A DNA stretch of 64,000 nucleotides from Corylus avellana (taxonomy: Eukaryota > Streptophyta > Magnoliopsida > Fagales > Betulaceae). The notes beneath the pieces were generated by a model. It saw nothing but the letters and a program-made list of their open reading frames with translations, had not been told where the DNA came from and did not search any database. Positions 23,292 to 34,880 of the stretch are shown piece by piece; the stretch's first letter is position 1; every line of letters starts with the position of its first letter. The position numbers and the translations under genes were made by a program. The stretch is taken from contig NC_081542.1 of NCBI RefSeq assembly GCF_901000735.1, forward strand, positions 13,291,180 through 13,355,179, given 5' to 3'.

Positions 23292-24340
23292 TAAGAATGA
23301 GAATCCCCTATGAGAACCTTCCTTCCTGCGATAGGTAAAACATTTTTATGTACCATTTTCTCCAAATAATAATGCCTCACTTTGATTATAATTTGTGTTC
23401 CCTTTTCTGTGCCAGAAAGGTCAATTTCATCGTTGGCAGATGAAAAAATGATAGTGATTTGTCAGTTTTCCCCCTTGTCGTTAATCCCTTATCCATAAAA
23501 AGATGGCTAGGGCAGAGGTGGGAGAAGTATCTTGTGACTGCTTTGTAGTAAGCCCATTTTCAATTTCTTCTGATGTAGGCTGATAGCCCTATGTGAGGAT
23601 ATATATGCTGCAAAAGCAGAGGGTGAGCTTGGAGTAGAAGAGGTACTTTACTGGACGCTGGTGAAGATTTATAGGTCACCATACATGCTGCTTGAGTACA
23701 CCAAAACTGAGTAGAAGAATCCAATGCAAATGCTGCCTTCACTTCCCAACAACTTCTCGCACCTAGGTATAGCAGAAGAAGGTACTAACTAGCATTCATT
23801 TATATTGGTAGGATACAGCCAATCACAATTCTTCTCTTGCGCTCCTGAGAAGCTCTCTGGCCATAGTGAGTTCTAGATGTTTTATCATACAGGCATTCCG
23901 GCATCTTATGCTCTTAATTTCCCTATGTATTTGTGCTACATATGTGCATCTGGAATTCTATTCAACAAAATCAGATAGAACCATACTAAATAGGAAAAAA
24001 AATTACTTCAACTCTCTCTCTCTCTCTCTCTCTCTTTCTCGTGTAAACGCGCTCGCACGTGTGTGCACGCATGCATGCCCACATGTTGCAGGACATGTGT
24101 GTGTATTGTGAATGCTATAAAATCTCCATTTAACTAATTTCAGCCAATCAAGTCTCTCCTTTAATTTTACCCTCATCAAATTGGGTGACCAAATTTTCGT
24201 GGAGCTTTCTTGGCACTGCGTTAAATTGGGGGATGGATTATCATATCAGGTCTCTTAAGATGGGAAAAAAAAAATGAAAATGGTGGTTGAACACTCTCGA
24301 TGTTCTCAGACCCATGGACAACACAAGGGTTTGGGGGTAT
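23292..24340 (+). pseudogene. Orphan duplicate of the last PIEZO exon and 3' flank (B2)
   Basis: Same structure as B1: the end of the penultimate exon, a shortened intron, the last exon 23,579-23,714 with stop, and the 3' flank. One change gives SPYMLLEYTKTE where the other copies have SPHMLLEYTKTE. Similarity to the copy A flank (5494-6075) can be followed to about 24,337, after which the sequence becomes unrelated. This marks the right end of the repeated region. Confidence 0.85.
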
Positions 24341-25025
24341 AATTCCTACACCATGCGTTCACTTGCCAAATGAAGCACTGATGTACTTTTCGACCTAGAC
24401 CTCAGCTATGCCATTCCAGAATAAACAAATGAAGGTAAGTTGGTGTTTGGTGCACGCTGGACCCGGGAGACTCTGCATGAGCCAATCGTCATGAATCATA
24501 TGTTAACCTACAATGGCTTAATTACCTAATAAACTCTCTATTCTTTACCTAAATTTTGGCTAAAATTGGTAAGTTATCCAATTAATTCTCAGGGGCCCAA
24601 AAAAACAAGGAAGCTACGATGATATTCCTTTTGAGAGAAAAAAGATACTAAACTTTCACCCTCTGGGATCTCATCAAATGAATTACTGGCAATTTCTTGC
24701 AACTTGGAAATCAATTTTCGGCCCGTTTATATCATGCCAACCTTCAAAACACTAGTGCAGAAAATGGATGGACATTAGCAAAGCAACTAGAGGGGAAAAA
24801 CTCAATATTTTCAAGACAATAAATGTCTAGGAATTCATATTCATCATATTAATAGGCACGATCCAACAAATTCCATGCATCAAGCCAAGTTTATCCCAAC
24901 AACATCCTCACCAGATTAATCTTGCAAGATACATGCTACATCTAATTGCACCACACATCATGTTAATTGGAATGCGCCAACAAACTCCATGCTTAAAGCT
25001 AAAAAGAATACTCACCAGATTAAGC
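24341..25025. other. Intergenic, no feature recognised
   Basis: AT-rich DNA between the duplicated region and the stop codon of the MBD gene; its right end will contain the 3' UTR of that gene. I see no exon, repeat or transposon end. Confidence 0.5.
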
Positions 25026-26776
25026 TCAAATGCAAAGGCTCTTGACCCTTTTCTTACTGCTACCATTAGAAGAAGGATTTTCCAAAACATGCTCAGGAAT
25101 GGTGTCCTCCATCACCTTTGGGCTACCAAAATCAAAATCTGAAGGATTCACATCTTTGTACTCTGGATTTTCTTTTACAAACAATCCAATCTCGTTACGG
25201 GTTCTGTATGTTTTCCCTGTGGGCGTAGTGAAGTAAGAATCCAATTTAGAGAAATCTTTTCTCAGCACCAACTTTCTCTTAAAACCTACTGGGGTCTTCG
25301 GGATGTTAGGCTTGTCAATGACCCAAGTCCGAGTGGCATCATACTCGACATCAGCAGGATCCTCACACGAAACATCAGGTTTTCTGTTGCAATAAAATGG
25401 TTCCTCAATCAATTTACTTCTGATCTCTTCAAACTCTTCTTGTGTATCAACCAGCCTCCATTTAGAGCATTCCTCGCATTGCGCAGCATATAGACCAATT
25501 GAATGTGTTTGTGATGATTTCTGTCATGAAAATCCAAAAGTATATAAGCATGCAGCAAAATGCTTGAACAACCAACATGCACTACTTAATCCGTTGATTC
25601 AGTCCAATAATGAATAAGGAGCTCTCATTTTTGAATTTCTTCTACCCGTTTCAATTAGCAAAAAGAAAAGATCATCAACAGGAGAATTTATATCCTTTAC
25701 CACAAAACATAAACTACTGAAAAAAAGTATGTGCTTGAACATGTTGTTTTCCTTTTTCCCTTTTTGCTTCTCCTACCAAGTTAACATAAAAAAACAAAGG
25801 TCGCAAAATCACTAACTTTAAAGCCAAACAAACCAAAGAGCATTCAGCGATACTCATGCTAGTTCTGGTTAAAAGAAATATCCAAAGTCTCAGTTCACCT
25901 CCTTTAGCTCCTCAAATGTTTCAGTTTTTGCAAAGTTTTTGAAGTCCAAAGAGCCCAGCCTAGCCATGGAGGCTAGATACAGTTTTTCAATTAGAAATCC
26001 ATGGATCACAAACTACACCTCCCCCACAGCCTTTTGCTATATAATAAGCATTCATGAAGACTCATGCAAATCTAGTCCAAATTCATATAAACGAACTCCA
26101 AAAAAAAATCCCAGCAATTAAATACATTGCCGAACACCCTTATATACAATCACCCAGATAACAAAATCCCTACACTTTTTTTTTTTTTTACTTCAGATTT
26201 AAATTCATCAATGTGCACGTGTAAATCATCATTGTGCAAGTGTAATGAGCTACATCTTCCAATTGTTTGGTAGAAATATAACTATCGCATTGCAGGATTC
26301 AAAGGCGCCGCATACTCCTATCAGCACAAACAAATAACTAAACGAATAAAGGGCCAATACCCAGTAACAGTCCACGCTAAACCGCTTTTTGGTTGCTGAG
26401 AAAACTGAGGAAAATAACACAAACGCAACAAATTAAAGTATCCTAATAATCAAACAAGCATTTATTATATCTGTTTCGGTTTCCGAAGGTGATTAACTCG
26501 ATTCAACTGAGTTGAACATAGTCCTAATACGCTCAGCTAATAGAAATTTCTCTTTCCTCATGTAATCAAACATCTATGAGCAGGAAAAAAAAAAACAAAA
26601 AAAAAAAATCAAAACTTATTTTCCTAATTTTCTCAGCAGCCAACGAGAGACCTATCTCTATATTTCATGAAAGACCCTCAACTATGAATATAGATTACAT
26701 GTGAAATTGAGAAACATTATTCTTTGAAACTCACCTTGGATGGAGTTTTGGGGGTTCCCTGGCTTTTGGGTTTCAT
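25026..26776 (-). CDS. CW zinc finger and methyl-CpG-binding-domain protein
   Basis: Two exons on the minus strand, 26,776-26,735 (MKPKSQGTPKTPSK) and 25,520-25,026, join in frame with a GT-AG intron of 1214 bp and give 178 residues. Residues 29-66 form a CW-type zinc finger with Cys29, Cys32, Cys58 and Cys66 and the typical C-S-K-W-R-L start. Residues about 75-145 form an MBD domain beginning TRTWVIDKPNIPKTPVGF and including SYFTTPTGKTYRTRNEI. The length and CW-MBD order fit the small plant MBD proteins of the AtMBD4/AtMBD2/AtMBD12 type. CW domains bind methylated histone H3 Lys4 in known cases; whether plant MBDs of this class bind methylated CpG varies. The start is chosen because it gives the short basic leader typical of the class. 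Expected in the nucleus. The exact orthologue number is not decided. Confidence 0.88.
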
Positions 26777-27037
26777 TGCGTATCTCTCTCTATCTGTTCG
26801 CTTTGTAGGCCGGGAAGAAGAAGACCCTCAACTACCAATGTAGACTTAGTTTGGCTTTGTACTTGTAGGCCGGGAGTAAGGATAACATCACCTGCTCGAG
26901 CACAAATAAGCGTCAGGTGACTTAAAATCGTGCCACGTGGAGACCGGCTTTACTTTTTTTTTCTTCTTCATTTATTTTTTCTTCAAAAGTGAAGTGGTCT
27001 ACACTTTATTTTGTGGCTTTGGTGTTATGACTCTCTC

Positions 27038-27041
<4 letters not shown>

Positions 27042-27075
<34 letters not shown>
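27042..27075. repeat. (AT)n microsatellite
   Basis: About 17 uninterrupted TA units. Confidence 0.95.
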
Positions 27076-27080
<5 letters not shown>

Positions 27081-27149
27081 TACTATAAAAATTTATGTAC
27101 ATGTAGGGGTGTAAACCCGATTCCAATTAACGGTTATTGATTAAAATCA

Positions 27150-27343
27150 CTAACTGAAATCAGAGTAATTGGTTGGTTAATTTTAAAAATTGAAACTAGT
27201 AACTGGTTACCCAGTTATGTATTGACCGCCAGTTACCGGCTAATTGCTAACCGAAATCGGAGTAGTTGGTTGGTTAATTTTAAAAATTGAAACTAGTAAC
27301 CGGTTACCCAATTATGTATTAACCGCCAGTTACCGTTTGGTAG
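27150..27343 (+). repeat. Two tandem copies of a 97-bp repeat
   Basis: The unit starting ctaactgaaatc at 27,150 is repeated from 27,247 (ctaaccgaaatc). Both contain gttggttaattt, ttgaaactagtaac and cgccagttaccg. The motif family ggttaaccg/ccggttac also occurs around 27,490-27,540 and 28,520-28,640, typical of decayed hAT-like elements. Confidence 0.75.
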
Positions 27344-28005
27344 CCGGTATTCAGACTAGTAACCAGGTTTTTTAAATACTTGAGTATTTTGGGCCTATTT
27401 TGAGTATTAGTCCTATTTTTTGGGTTTAATTTAGCCTTTTTCAATTATAATTTTCTTGGCCTAATAAACTAGGCTTTGTTGTATACACCCGGTAACTGGC
27501 ACCGGGCCCGTTATTGGATGGTAGCTGGTTATAACCGGCAAGATTCTTCTCCCTTGAAGAATCTTTAAATTGGTTTTCGAACAATTCAAATCAAGACTAA
27601 AACAGGCTAAAAATACCAAATTCTGCTTGAACTATCCTATTTAGACAGTTTGATAAGACCAATAGGCTGCAACAGTAGCTCGATTAGCTGGTGCAGCTTG
27701 GCGCTCGAGTCGGGTTGAGCGTCTAGTTAGATCCGCGGATCAAGCCTTGACCGCCAACCGTTGACAGGGCCTAATCTGCTTGGGCCTTGACTTTTTGGGT
27801 TTGGGCTTGCATGACTAACTTTCAAGCCATATGCTTTCACTTTGGGCCAGGTTGAGATGGGCTTCAATGGGTTTTGGCCTAGTAGAAGAAGAGCTGCATT
27901 GGTTCTCCTCTGACCTTCATGAAAGTTATGGCCGCCTTCCATAAAGACAATAAAGTGTGGGAATGACTACACTTTGATCATCGCCTGCAACACAGTTATA
28001 GGGCA

Positions 28006-28370
28006 TGTTGGAAAACTTAAGAGTATGGCAAACTCAAGCACATCATCGAAATTTTAGTCCAGTTGCATGGAGACAATGATGAATTTGTATGTCCAACTTC
28101 AGATATTCATAGACTCTGTTATTTTTACTGCAAAAATTGCTAAATCTAAAACAATCCTATGTTGTCCCACATAAAATGGATGGTTCATATAAACTGTAAT
28201 ACCTAGATTATGTAGTGTGAGGATGTTGTATAGACCTATTCTAAGTCATATGGAGCATGTGCTAAGTAGATTTGAATTATCTAGTTGTTTACAGATAGGA
28301 CAAAAATATTCTACAGTCTTAGTAAATTTTCTCTAATTCTCTCTAAGAGTGCCATGTATCTCTTAGTATA

Positions 28371-28412
<42 letters not shown>
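28006..28412. mobile_element. Possible copia-type LTR fragment with (AT)n tail
   Basis: Starts TGTTGGAAAACTT and contains a tcccacat phrase and gttcatataaac, all common in plant copia LTRs. It could end at ATATGCA near 28,373, beside an AT microsatellite at 28,377-28,411. No target duplication or second LTR was found, so the identification is weak. Confidence 0.3.
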
Positions 28413-28416
<4 letters not shown>

Positions 28417-29910
28417 TATTGTTTTAACAATATGTGTTTTTTACATGTTTTGCTTATGGGGCGCATGACACTTTTAAAAACTAGGTTTTAGGAATTCCTA
28501 CAACTAGAGGTGCAAGTAGGGTGGTTATTAACCCTTAATAACCACTAACAGATAACCGTATAACTGGTTATAGGTTTATATATATATGGGAAACTGGTTA
28601 TAGGTTTATATATATATATGGGAAATTGGTTTTAGATTGATTTTGAATTTGTAATATTGTTATTTGTTTGTTTAGGATTATAAGAATCTTGTAATTAAGG
28701 ATCAAGATCTTATCTATTTCAAGTGAAATGGACTTGCAATAATGAGAATTTATTTTATAATTCAAATTAAATTTTACATATTTAATGATGTATACTTTCT
28801 CAGGCCATGTAAAATTTTTAAATTTTTAAATGACTTAATATCATATATACCATTAAATACAACAAAAATTATATATATTATTTCCTTTGAAATTGAAATC
28901 AAGAGAGTGCTACTACTGTAGAGTCAAAATGTAAAGTGAAAGGGTCTAGAGGAGTCAAAGCCATATATCTGAGCACATGGTGGGCTTAACCAGGGTCCAA
29001 GCCATATAAGCCAAATTGGGCCAGCATAGAAACTTGATTGGCTTAGCGCCTCCATATAAGCCATCTCGAAAGAGACAGCGACACACCAGGCAGTGAAGCA
29101 AATTTGCATATTGCCATTGTAGCAAAATAAAAAATTGGTGTCCAGTGTACTCAGCTTCCCTTAATATCTAACGTGCCAGTGCTGTTTTTGTTGCTGTCAG
29201 ATTGAACCTCAGCGTTTGGCTAATACGTTGCAATTCTACATGGGTATGAGAACTTGCGTCTTTTGCTCTATTGGGTTCTTATTTTTTGCTCTACATATTC
29301 AAATTTTGCACTTGTTTAGGATTGATTTTTGGTGGGTTTTGGATGCTGGGCATTGAGTTTTTATTGCTTTTGTGCAATGGGTTGTCGGTGGTTTAATGGT
29401 GTTTGGTGTTATCTGGGTGCATACGTTACTTGCTGGTTTATCGAGCCGGGTTGCTCAGAACCTGTTTGTACTTGAGCTTTCTTAGCTGGCCGTGTTCAGA
29501 GTCTGTTTCTTCTTGAATTTGGTTTTTGGGATGGTCTGGTTTTGATCATTTTGAGTGCTTTGGTACAGGATACAACTTGTTTTGCCTATTTCCTCTCGCT
29601 CACCAGCAAAGGTATGATTTTTATTCTTCTTCTTTTTAGTTTCTTATCTTCTTGTTTGGAATTGCTCACCACTAAATGGAAGGGTTTGATTTGCATTGAT
29701 TTTCAATGGGTTTGTTTGAGAATTTTGCTGCTCATTGCAATTTTGACAATGTTTCTTTGATTTTTCATTTCTATAAATTACTGATTTATTCTTTCATTAT
29801 TTTTATTATTTTTTTTTTTCCCTTTTTGATTTGTTGGGTCATATATAGGCTTTCTACCAAGAGAATCAATTGGTGAGGATATTGGGAATTTACTACTTAC
29901 TGTTCATCAA

Positions 29911-32900
29911 ATGGATGAAATTGCTGATAGTGGTAGTGGTAGCAAGCAAAGGTCTTTATCTGTCTCACCTAAGGATAAAGGGAGTAAAAACAAGAGAAAA
30001 TCAGCAGATCCTTCTATGGGGAACCCACTTAACATCCCTCCGTCCTTGACTGAGTTCCCTAGGTATGAATTATCTCCTGATCTTGAGGTTTCTCAAAGAT
30101 CTCGGAGTGAACTCACATTAGAGTTGGGATTGGATCGGCCTAAAGAAGGACCAGAGCCAGAAGCATTTGGAGCTACTGATTGGGATGATCCCATTGCATG
30201 TCAGCTTGAAGAAATTTTGTTTTCCAATTTGCAAGTGGTTTTCCGGTGTGCAATTAAGCAGATTGTTGAATTAGGATACAGTGAGGAGGTTGCTGAAAAG
30301 GTCGTTTCAAGGGGTGGCCTTTATTTAGAAGGTAAAGACCCTGTGGTGAATATCGTAAATGATACTCTGTATTTTATGGAGGAAGGGAAGGATATTCATG
30401 ATTTAAGAGATGACATGTTTGATGATTTACAGCACCTGGTTGAGTACACGATGTTGGAAATTATTGGTGTGCTTAGGGAGGTTAGGCCATCCTTATCCAT
30501 TGGGGAAGCAATGTGGTGGTTGTTGATATGTGACTTGAATGTTTCACAAGCTTGTGCACTGGAAAGAGATCCTTTGAGTGGTTTCGGTTGTAAAAAAGTC
30601 TCAGGAGAGGGCTCCTCTGACTCTGCCATTCCCCAATTCAGATCGGAGGCGCAAAGCTCTGAAACTATTCTTCCGAATCCCAAAGAACCAAAATTTCCAA
30701 AGCTTTCACTCCCCAAAGCAAAAAAATCTCTGCCAAAAACACTGAAATTTGAAAGTTTCCCAAATTTACCCAAACCTGAAGATCTTGCTCTGGAAGGGGT
30801 AACCCCAGAAGAAGAGAGTCTGGTGTCGTTGACATGCACTTTAAGGAATTCCTCGGGTATCACTAGAGAAAATGTCCAGATTGTATCGCAAACCTATGCC
30901 TCTGAAGAAAAAGTGGGAGCTGGTCGCAAGGGGCGGACTAAGAAAGAACTTGCAGTACTTCGGCAGAAGTGCTTCCATATGGACAAAAGCTACAGGACTT
31001 ATGGATCAAAGGGGGGTTTTAGATCAGGGAAACTCACAAGCTTTGGTGGTTTTGTCTTGGAAAGAAGACTGAAGCCACCATCTGAACTTCCTGGTGTACA
31101 AATGAAAAATGCCTCCCCAAAGAAAAGTACAGAAGTTCCAGCTGACGTCCCTTTAGCAGATGGAATTCATCCTGTAAACAAGTCTCCATCTGCTGTACCT
31201 GCAAAAGAAAAAACTTCAAAATTACGCATAAAGGGTACCATGTCTATGTTGCCTACAGCTGAAACCAAGCTTCCTATATCATCACCTTCAGAAAAGAAAT
31301 CCAACCCAGAGCCCCAGGTCAGCACCTCTGAGGCCCCAAAAATATCTGATTACTACACCGGAATTCCGTATGAAAATTCTCTGGGAAAGTATGTTGCGCA
31401 AAATGAGAAGGATGAACTGATTTTGAAGCTGGTTCCTCGGCTTCAAGAACTCCAGGATGAGCTACAAGGTTGGACTGAATGGGCCAATCAGAAGGTTATG
31501 CATGCTGCTCATAGGCTTGGCAAGGACCAGCGTGAGCTTAAAGCATTGAGACTAGAGAACGAAGACGCAGACCAATATAAAAAGGAGAAGCAAATCTTGG
31601 AGGAGAACACCATGAAGAGGCTGTCTGAGATGGAGAATGCCTTGAGTAGTGCCACTAGCCAAGTTGAGATACTTAATTCTACTGTTCTCAAGCTTGAGGC
31701 GGGAAAATCAGTGCTGAAGAGGGAGTTAGATGCTGCTAAATTACGGGCTTTGGAGTCAGCTGCAAGTTACCAGGAAGTAGTGGAAAGGGAGCAGATGACT
31801 CTAAAAAAGGCCCAGTCATGGGAGGGTCAAAAGGCGTTGTTGCAGGAAGCGTATGAGAGAGAGAAATGCAAGGTAGCTGAGCTGCAACAGGAATTAGACA
31901 AGGCTAAGAACCTCCACAACCAGATTGAGGTATGCTAACGCACTAGTCATCTGTTAAATGTATATAATCAAAGGTTGCTTCACCAATGGTATACTTGTGG
32001 ACATGTATGCCATGTATGGTAACTGTTAGAGGCCCTTCTATTTACCCATTAATCACTGTTTTGCAGTGGCACCAAGTCACATTTTGTCTCAGACAAACAG
32101 ACTAGAGAAATTATAGAATCGGAAGACACTGAGTGAACACACAAAACATGCTGCAAATACTTCCCAACCTTTTTTACTTTCTAGCAAAGTTCCAGGGATT
32201 CGGGTTAAGGGATTTTAGGGTTTAGGGGATTCGGGTTAAGGGATTTTATACACCTGTGAATCCCCTGCAATGCCTATCGCAAGACTTAGACTACAGTAAC
32301 TATATGACCAAGCATTGCATAATGCTGACAAGTTAGGTGTTATCTTTGTCGTCGAATTCACTTGATTGGTTTATATGGCAAAAATAAAGTTCAAAAAGGG
32401 AAGAAACAATCGACCAAACAAAGCAATAATGAAGTTAGTGAAATTAGTTGGGCAGATACTGTTTGACACGGGCTCTCCTTCCTAAATCATGCAAAAGCCC
32501 CATCATATGCCATCCTTGCTGTTTAATTTTAGAGTTAAATACTAAATACCATTTTGGGGTTTCATAACTTTATTTTTTCTCCCCTAGGGTTTTATTTTAA
32601 TCACAGGAGGTCCTTGTGGTTTTGATAATAGACCAAATTAGTTTTTTTTTGATAAGTCATAATAGACCAAATTAGTTATTAGTTGACTTAACGGAATTCC
32701 ACGTGGACCAATCAAATGTTGACACATGGCACCCACTTAATTTTTTTTAAATTAAAAAAAAATGTATATATATATATTTTAAAAAAAGGAAAAAAAATTG
32801 GGGGTGGCTCGGCCATCCCCTTTGGCCATAGGGGTGGCTTGGCCACCCCCATCCGCAATGGGGTGAAACCACCTTGGCTCCAGAGGTTCACCACCCCTTG

Positions 32901-34133
32901 GTGCCCCAGGGGTGGCGGAAACCACCACCGGGGCCCGGTGGCTGGCCCCATGGAGCCATATGGAGCCTAGGGGTGAAACCACCCCTTGGGCACCAAGGGA
33001 GCCACCCCCTTGGAGCCAAGGCCACCCCATTCGGCCAGATGGGGGTGGGTCGGCCACTCCCATGGGGGTGGCCTGGCCACCCCCAAATGGCCAAGGGGGT
33101 GGCTCGGCCACTCGAGCCACCCCCAATTTTATTTTTTTTTTTCAAAAAAAAAAAAACAAATACATTTTTTTTTTTTAATTTTTTTTAAAAAAATTAAGTG
33201 GGTGTCACGTGTCAACATTTGATTGGTTCACGTAGAATTCCGTTAAGTCAACTAATGGTCAATTGACAGAAGGACTACTTTGGTCTATTATCAAAACCAC
33301 AAGATCTCCTGTGATAAAAATGAAACCCTATGGAGGAAAAAATAAAGTTATGAAACCCCAAGGGGTATTTAGTATTTAACCCTTAATTTTATAAGGCTAT
33401 TATCTCACCATTTATATTAAATTACAGAAAATGGTCTGGAGAGCTTCTTTGCTTTTCTTTCATGCGCTAATGTGTGTTTGTGTTTTGTAGACAAATTAAT
33501 TTCTCTGTTTTTTATTTTCTGGTACTTTCTCACTAGTAATTGTGAATATCACAGGCTAGATGGAAACTGGATAGGTTGACTCCAGAGAAACTACTTACAC
33601 AAGCTGCCTCCATAAGACAGGAAAGGGAACTACTTGAAGCTCATGCAAAAGCAGAGGAGGAAGTGATAAGACAAAAAGCAGAAGGTGATTTGCAGAAATA
33701 TATGGAAGACATAAAAAAGCTCGAGAACAAGTTATCCCAAATGAAATTCAAGTCTAACTCTTCCACTATAGCAGCACTTAGGAGCGGTATTGGCAGAAGC
33801 TGTGGCGGTGTCCTAACAGACAGCATGGATGTCCAAGCTATGCAAAGAAACCAGGAACCTCTTGTCCTTAAAAGGGTGGCGAATTTGCAGAACAGTTTCA
33901 GGACTCGAGGTCTAAAACAAGAGAGGGAATGTGCCATGTGCCTATCAGAGGAAATGTCAGTGGTTTTCCTTCCATGTGCACATCAGGTTGTCTGTGCAAA
34001 ATGCAATGAGCTTCATGAGAAACAAGGGATGAAGGACTGCCCTTCCTGCATGACCCCAATCCAGTGGAGGATTAATGTGCGTTTTGCTCGTCCTAGCTGC
34101 TTTACACCTATTAGCAGGATTGGTGAATGCTGA
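29911..34133 (+). CDS. RING-type E3 ubiquitin ligase, RF298/RF4-like
   Basis: Two coding exons, 29,911-31,929 and 33,555-34,133, join in phase 0 and encode 865 residues. The N-terminus is basic and low-complexity (SKNKRK). Residues about 90-215 form the conserved region of the plant RF298/RF4 family (WDDPIACQLEEILFSNLQ, RPSLSIGEAMWWLLICDLNV). A disordered Ser/Pro/Lys-rich middle follows, then a long coiled coil at about 500-750 that spans the exon junction. A C3HC4 RING finger starts at Cys799 (CAMCLSEEMSVVFLPCAHQV, then CxxC and CPSC). A C-terminal RING behind a long coiled coil is the family plan; RF298 and RF4 are annotated as E3 ligases largely from this RING. The ATG was chosen because the frame upstream has leader character and the downstream N-terminus is family-like. 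The intron of 1625 bp contains a complete Mutator-like element. Confidence 0.9.
32195..32248 (+). repeat. Two tandem 23-bp copies with telomere-like spacer
   Basis: Inside the RING-gene intron, a unit starting gggattcgggttaaggg occurs at 32,195-32,217 and 32,226-32,248. The junction contains TTTAGGGTTTAGGG, two plant telomere units. Probably a local slippage duplication. Confidence 0.7.
32523..33391. mobile_element. Mutator-like non-autonomous element with long TIRs
   Basis: The element at 32,532-33,382 is bounded by an exact 9-bp target duplication, ttaatttta, at 32,523-32,531 and 33,383-33,391. Its ends are long imperfect inverted repeats of about 230 bp: the left begins gttaaatactaaatacc and the right ends ggtatttagtatttaac, and matching pairs continue inward (caaatgttgaca on the left, tgtcaacatttg on the right). 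The core, about 32,800-33,125, is GC-rich and packed with palindromes of the type GGGGTGGC..GCCACCCC. It encodes no transposase. A 9-bp duplication with long TIRs is the signature of Mutator-like elements. It lies in the intron of the RING gene. Confidence 0.85.
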
Positions 34134-34429
34134 ATTATAATCATGATTTGAAAATAGTTTCCATGTACACCTTCCTTTTTGTGTTTTGGGTTTTAACAGT
34201 TCATTTTTTTTGATAAGTAAAATAGTGGGGTAGGAAGCTGCTCTCTTGTAATCAAGTCTTTAACAGTTCATACAAGTGGGTCATCCAAAAGAGAGAGAAA
34301 AGGAAAGTGGTGAAAAACAGAAGGAAGAATAGAGTCAGAGTTACCTTGTAAAGTTTAAGTTAATCTTTAATTTACATGAAATCTACCTTTTGTGTTTACC
34401 ATACTTATCCATTCTGATTAGCTTATTTG

Positions 34430-34600
34430 TCGTTGTTTCTTTTTCTTTTTTTCATTTTTATGAGTTATAGTACCTTATATTGGTGGTAGGCAGCAGTAAA
34501 GAGGACCATGCCTCTGACCATATGCTCATTATATATTTAGCTGAGAAATTCTCAGGCATGTACAACAAAGATGGATTATTGGGCTCTCCCTGTCAAATGA
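34430..34600 (-). repeat. Distal 3' flank of F-box copy 3 (inverted match)
   Basis: The stretch, including attggtggtaggcagcagt and gagaaattctcaggcatg, is the reverse complement of about 12,255-12,385. It marks the outer end of the F-box module on this side. The intermediate flank (equivalent to 10,640-12,240) is missing here. Confidence 0.75.
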
Positions 34601-34609
34601 ACTAAGCTT

Positions 34610-34857
34610 TTTACAAATCCATATGAATTGACAATTCCTAGTCTAATGAACATGCCCAAAAGTTCTATTTTTATTTTTTTACTATCAAAACCTACTTTAC
34701 AATTGTCTTTAGTAAAACTGGAACAAGTGCAGAGCATACTCTGCATCACAACAACCATATACTTCCTGCATCATAGATAACCCGTGAGCCATACATTTGA
34801 TAAAGTACCCCAGCTGCAGCTGGATGCCAATGATCAAGCCAAAGGTAGATGTCCTTG
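34610..34857 (-). mobile_element. Inverted LINE-derived piece next to F-box copy 3
   Basis: The segment 34,745-34,857 is the reverse complement of 35,686-35,770 and of 42,897-43,010. The segment around 34,614-34,640 (catatgaattgacaatt) is the reverse complement of 36,787-36,810. Pieces of the intron 1 LINE region thus flank exons 2 and 3 of copy 3 in opposite orientation, with most of the intervening DNA deleted. Confidence 0.65.
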
Positions 34858-34880
34858 CCAACAAACACAGCTGGCCCATT

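Larger units (their letters stand above)
26777..29910. other. Divergent intergenic region between the MBD and RING genes
   Basis: The two flanking genes point away from each other, so both promoters lie here. The middle holds AT microsatellites, a 97-bp tandem repeat and a possible copia-type LTR fragment. The last 700 bp look like the RING gene leader: a possible donor GTATGAG follows 'ttctacatgg' near 29,242, and pyrimidine-rich stretches occur before 29,850, so a 5' UTR intron is likely. No additional coding gene is seen. Confidence 0.55.

Noticed and set aside
32712..33222. Six overlapping open frames on both strands rich in Gly, Pro and Trp
   Set aside because: They arise from the GC-rich palindromic core of the Mutator-like element; being open in several frames at once shows they are not genes.
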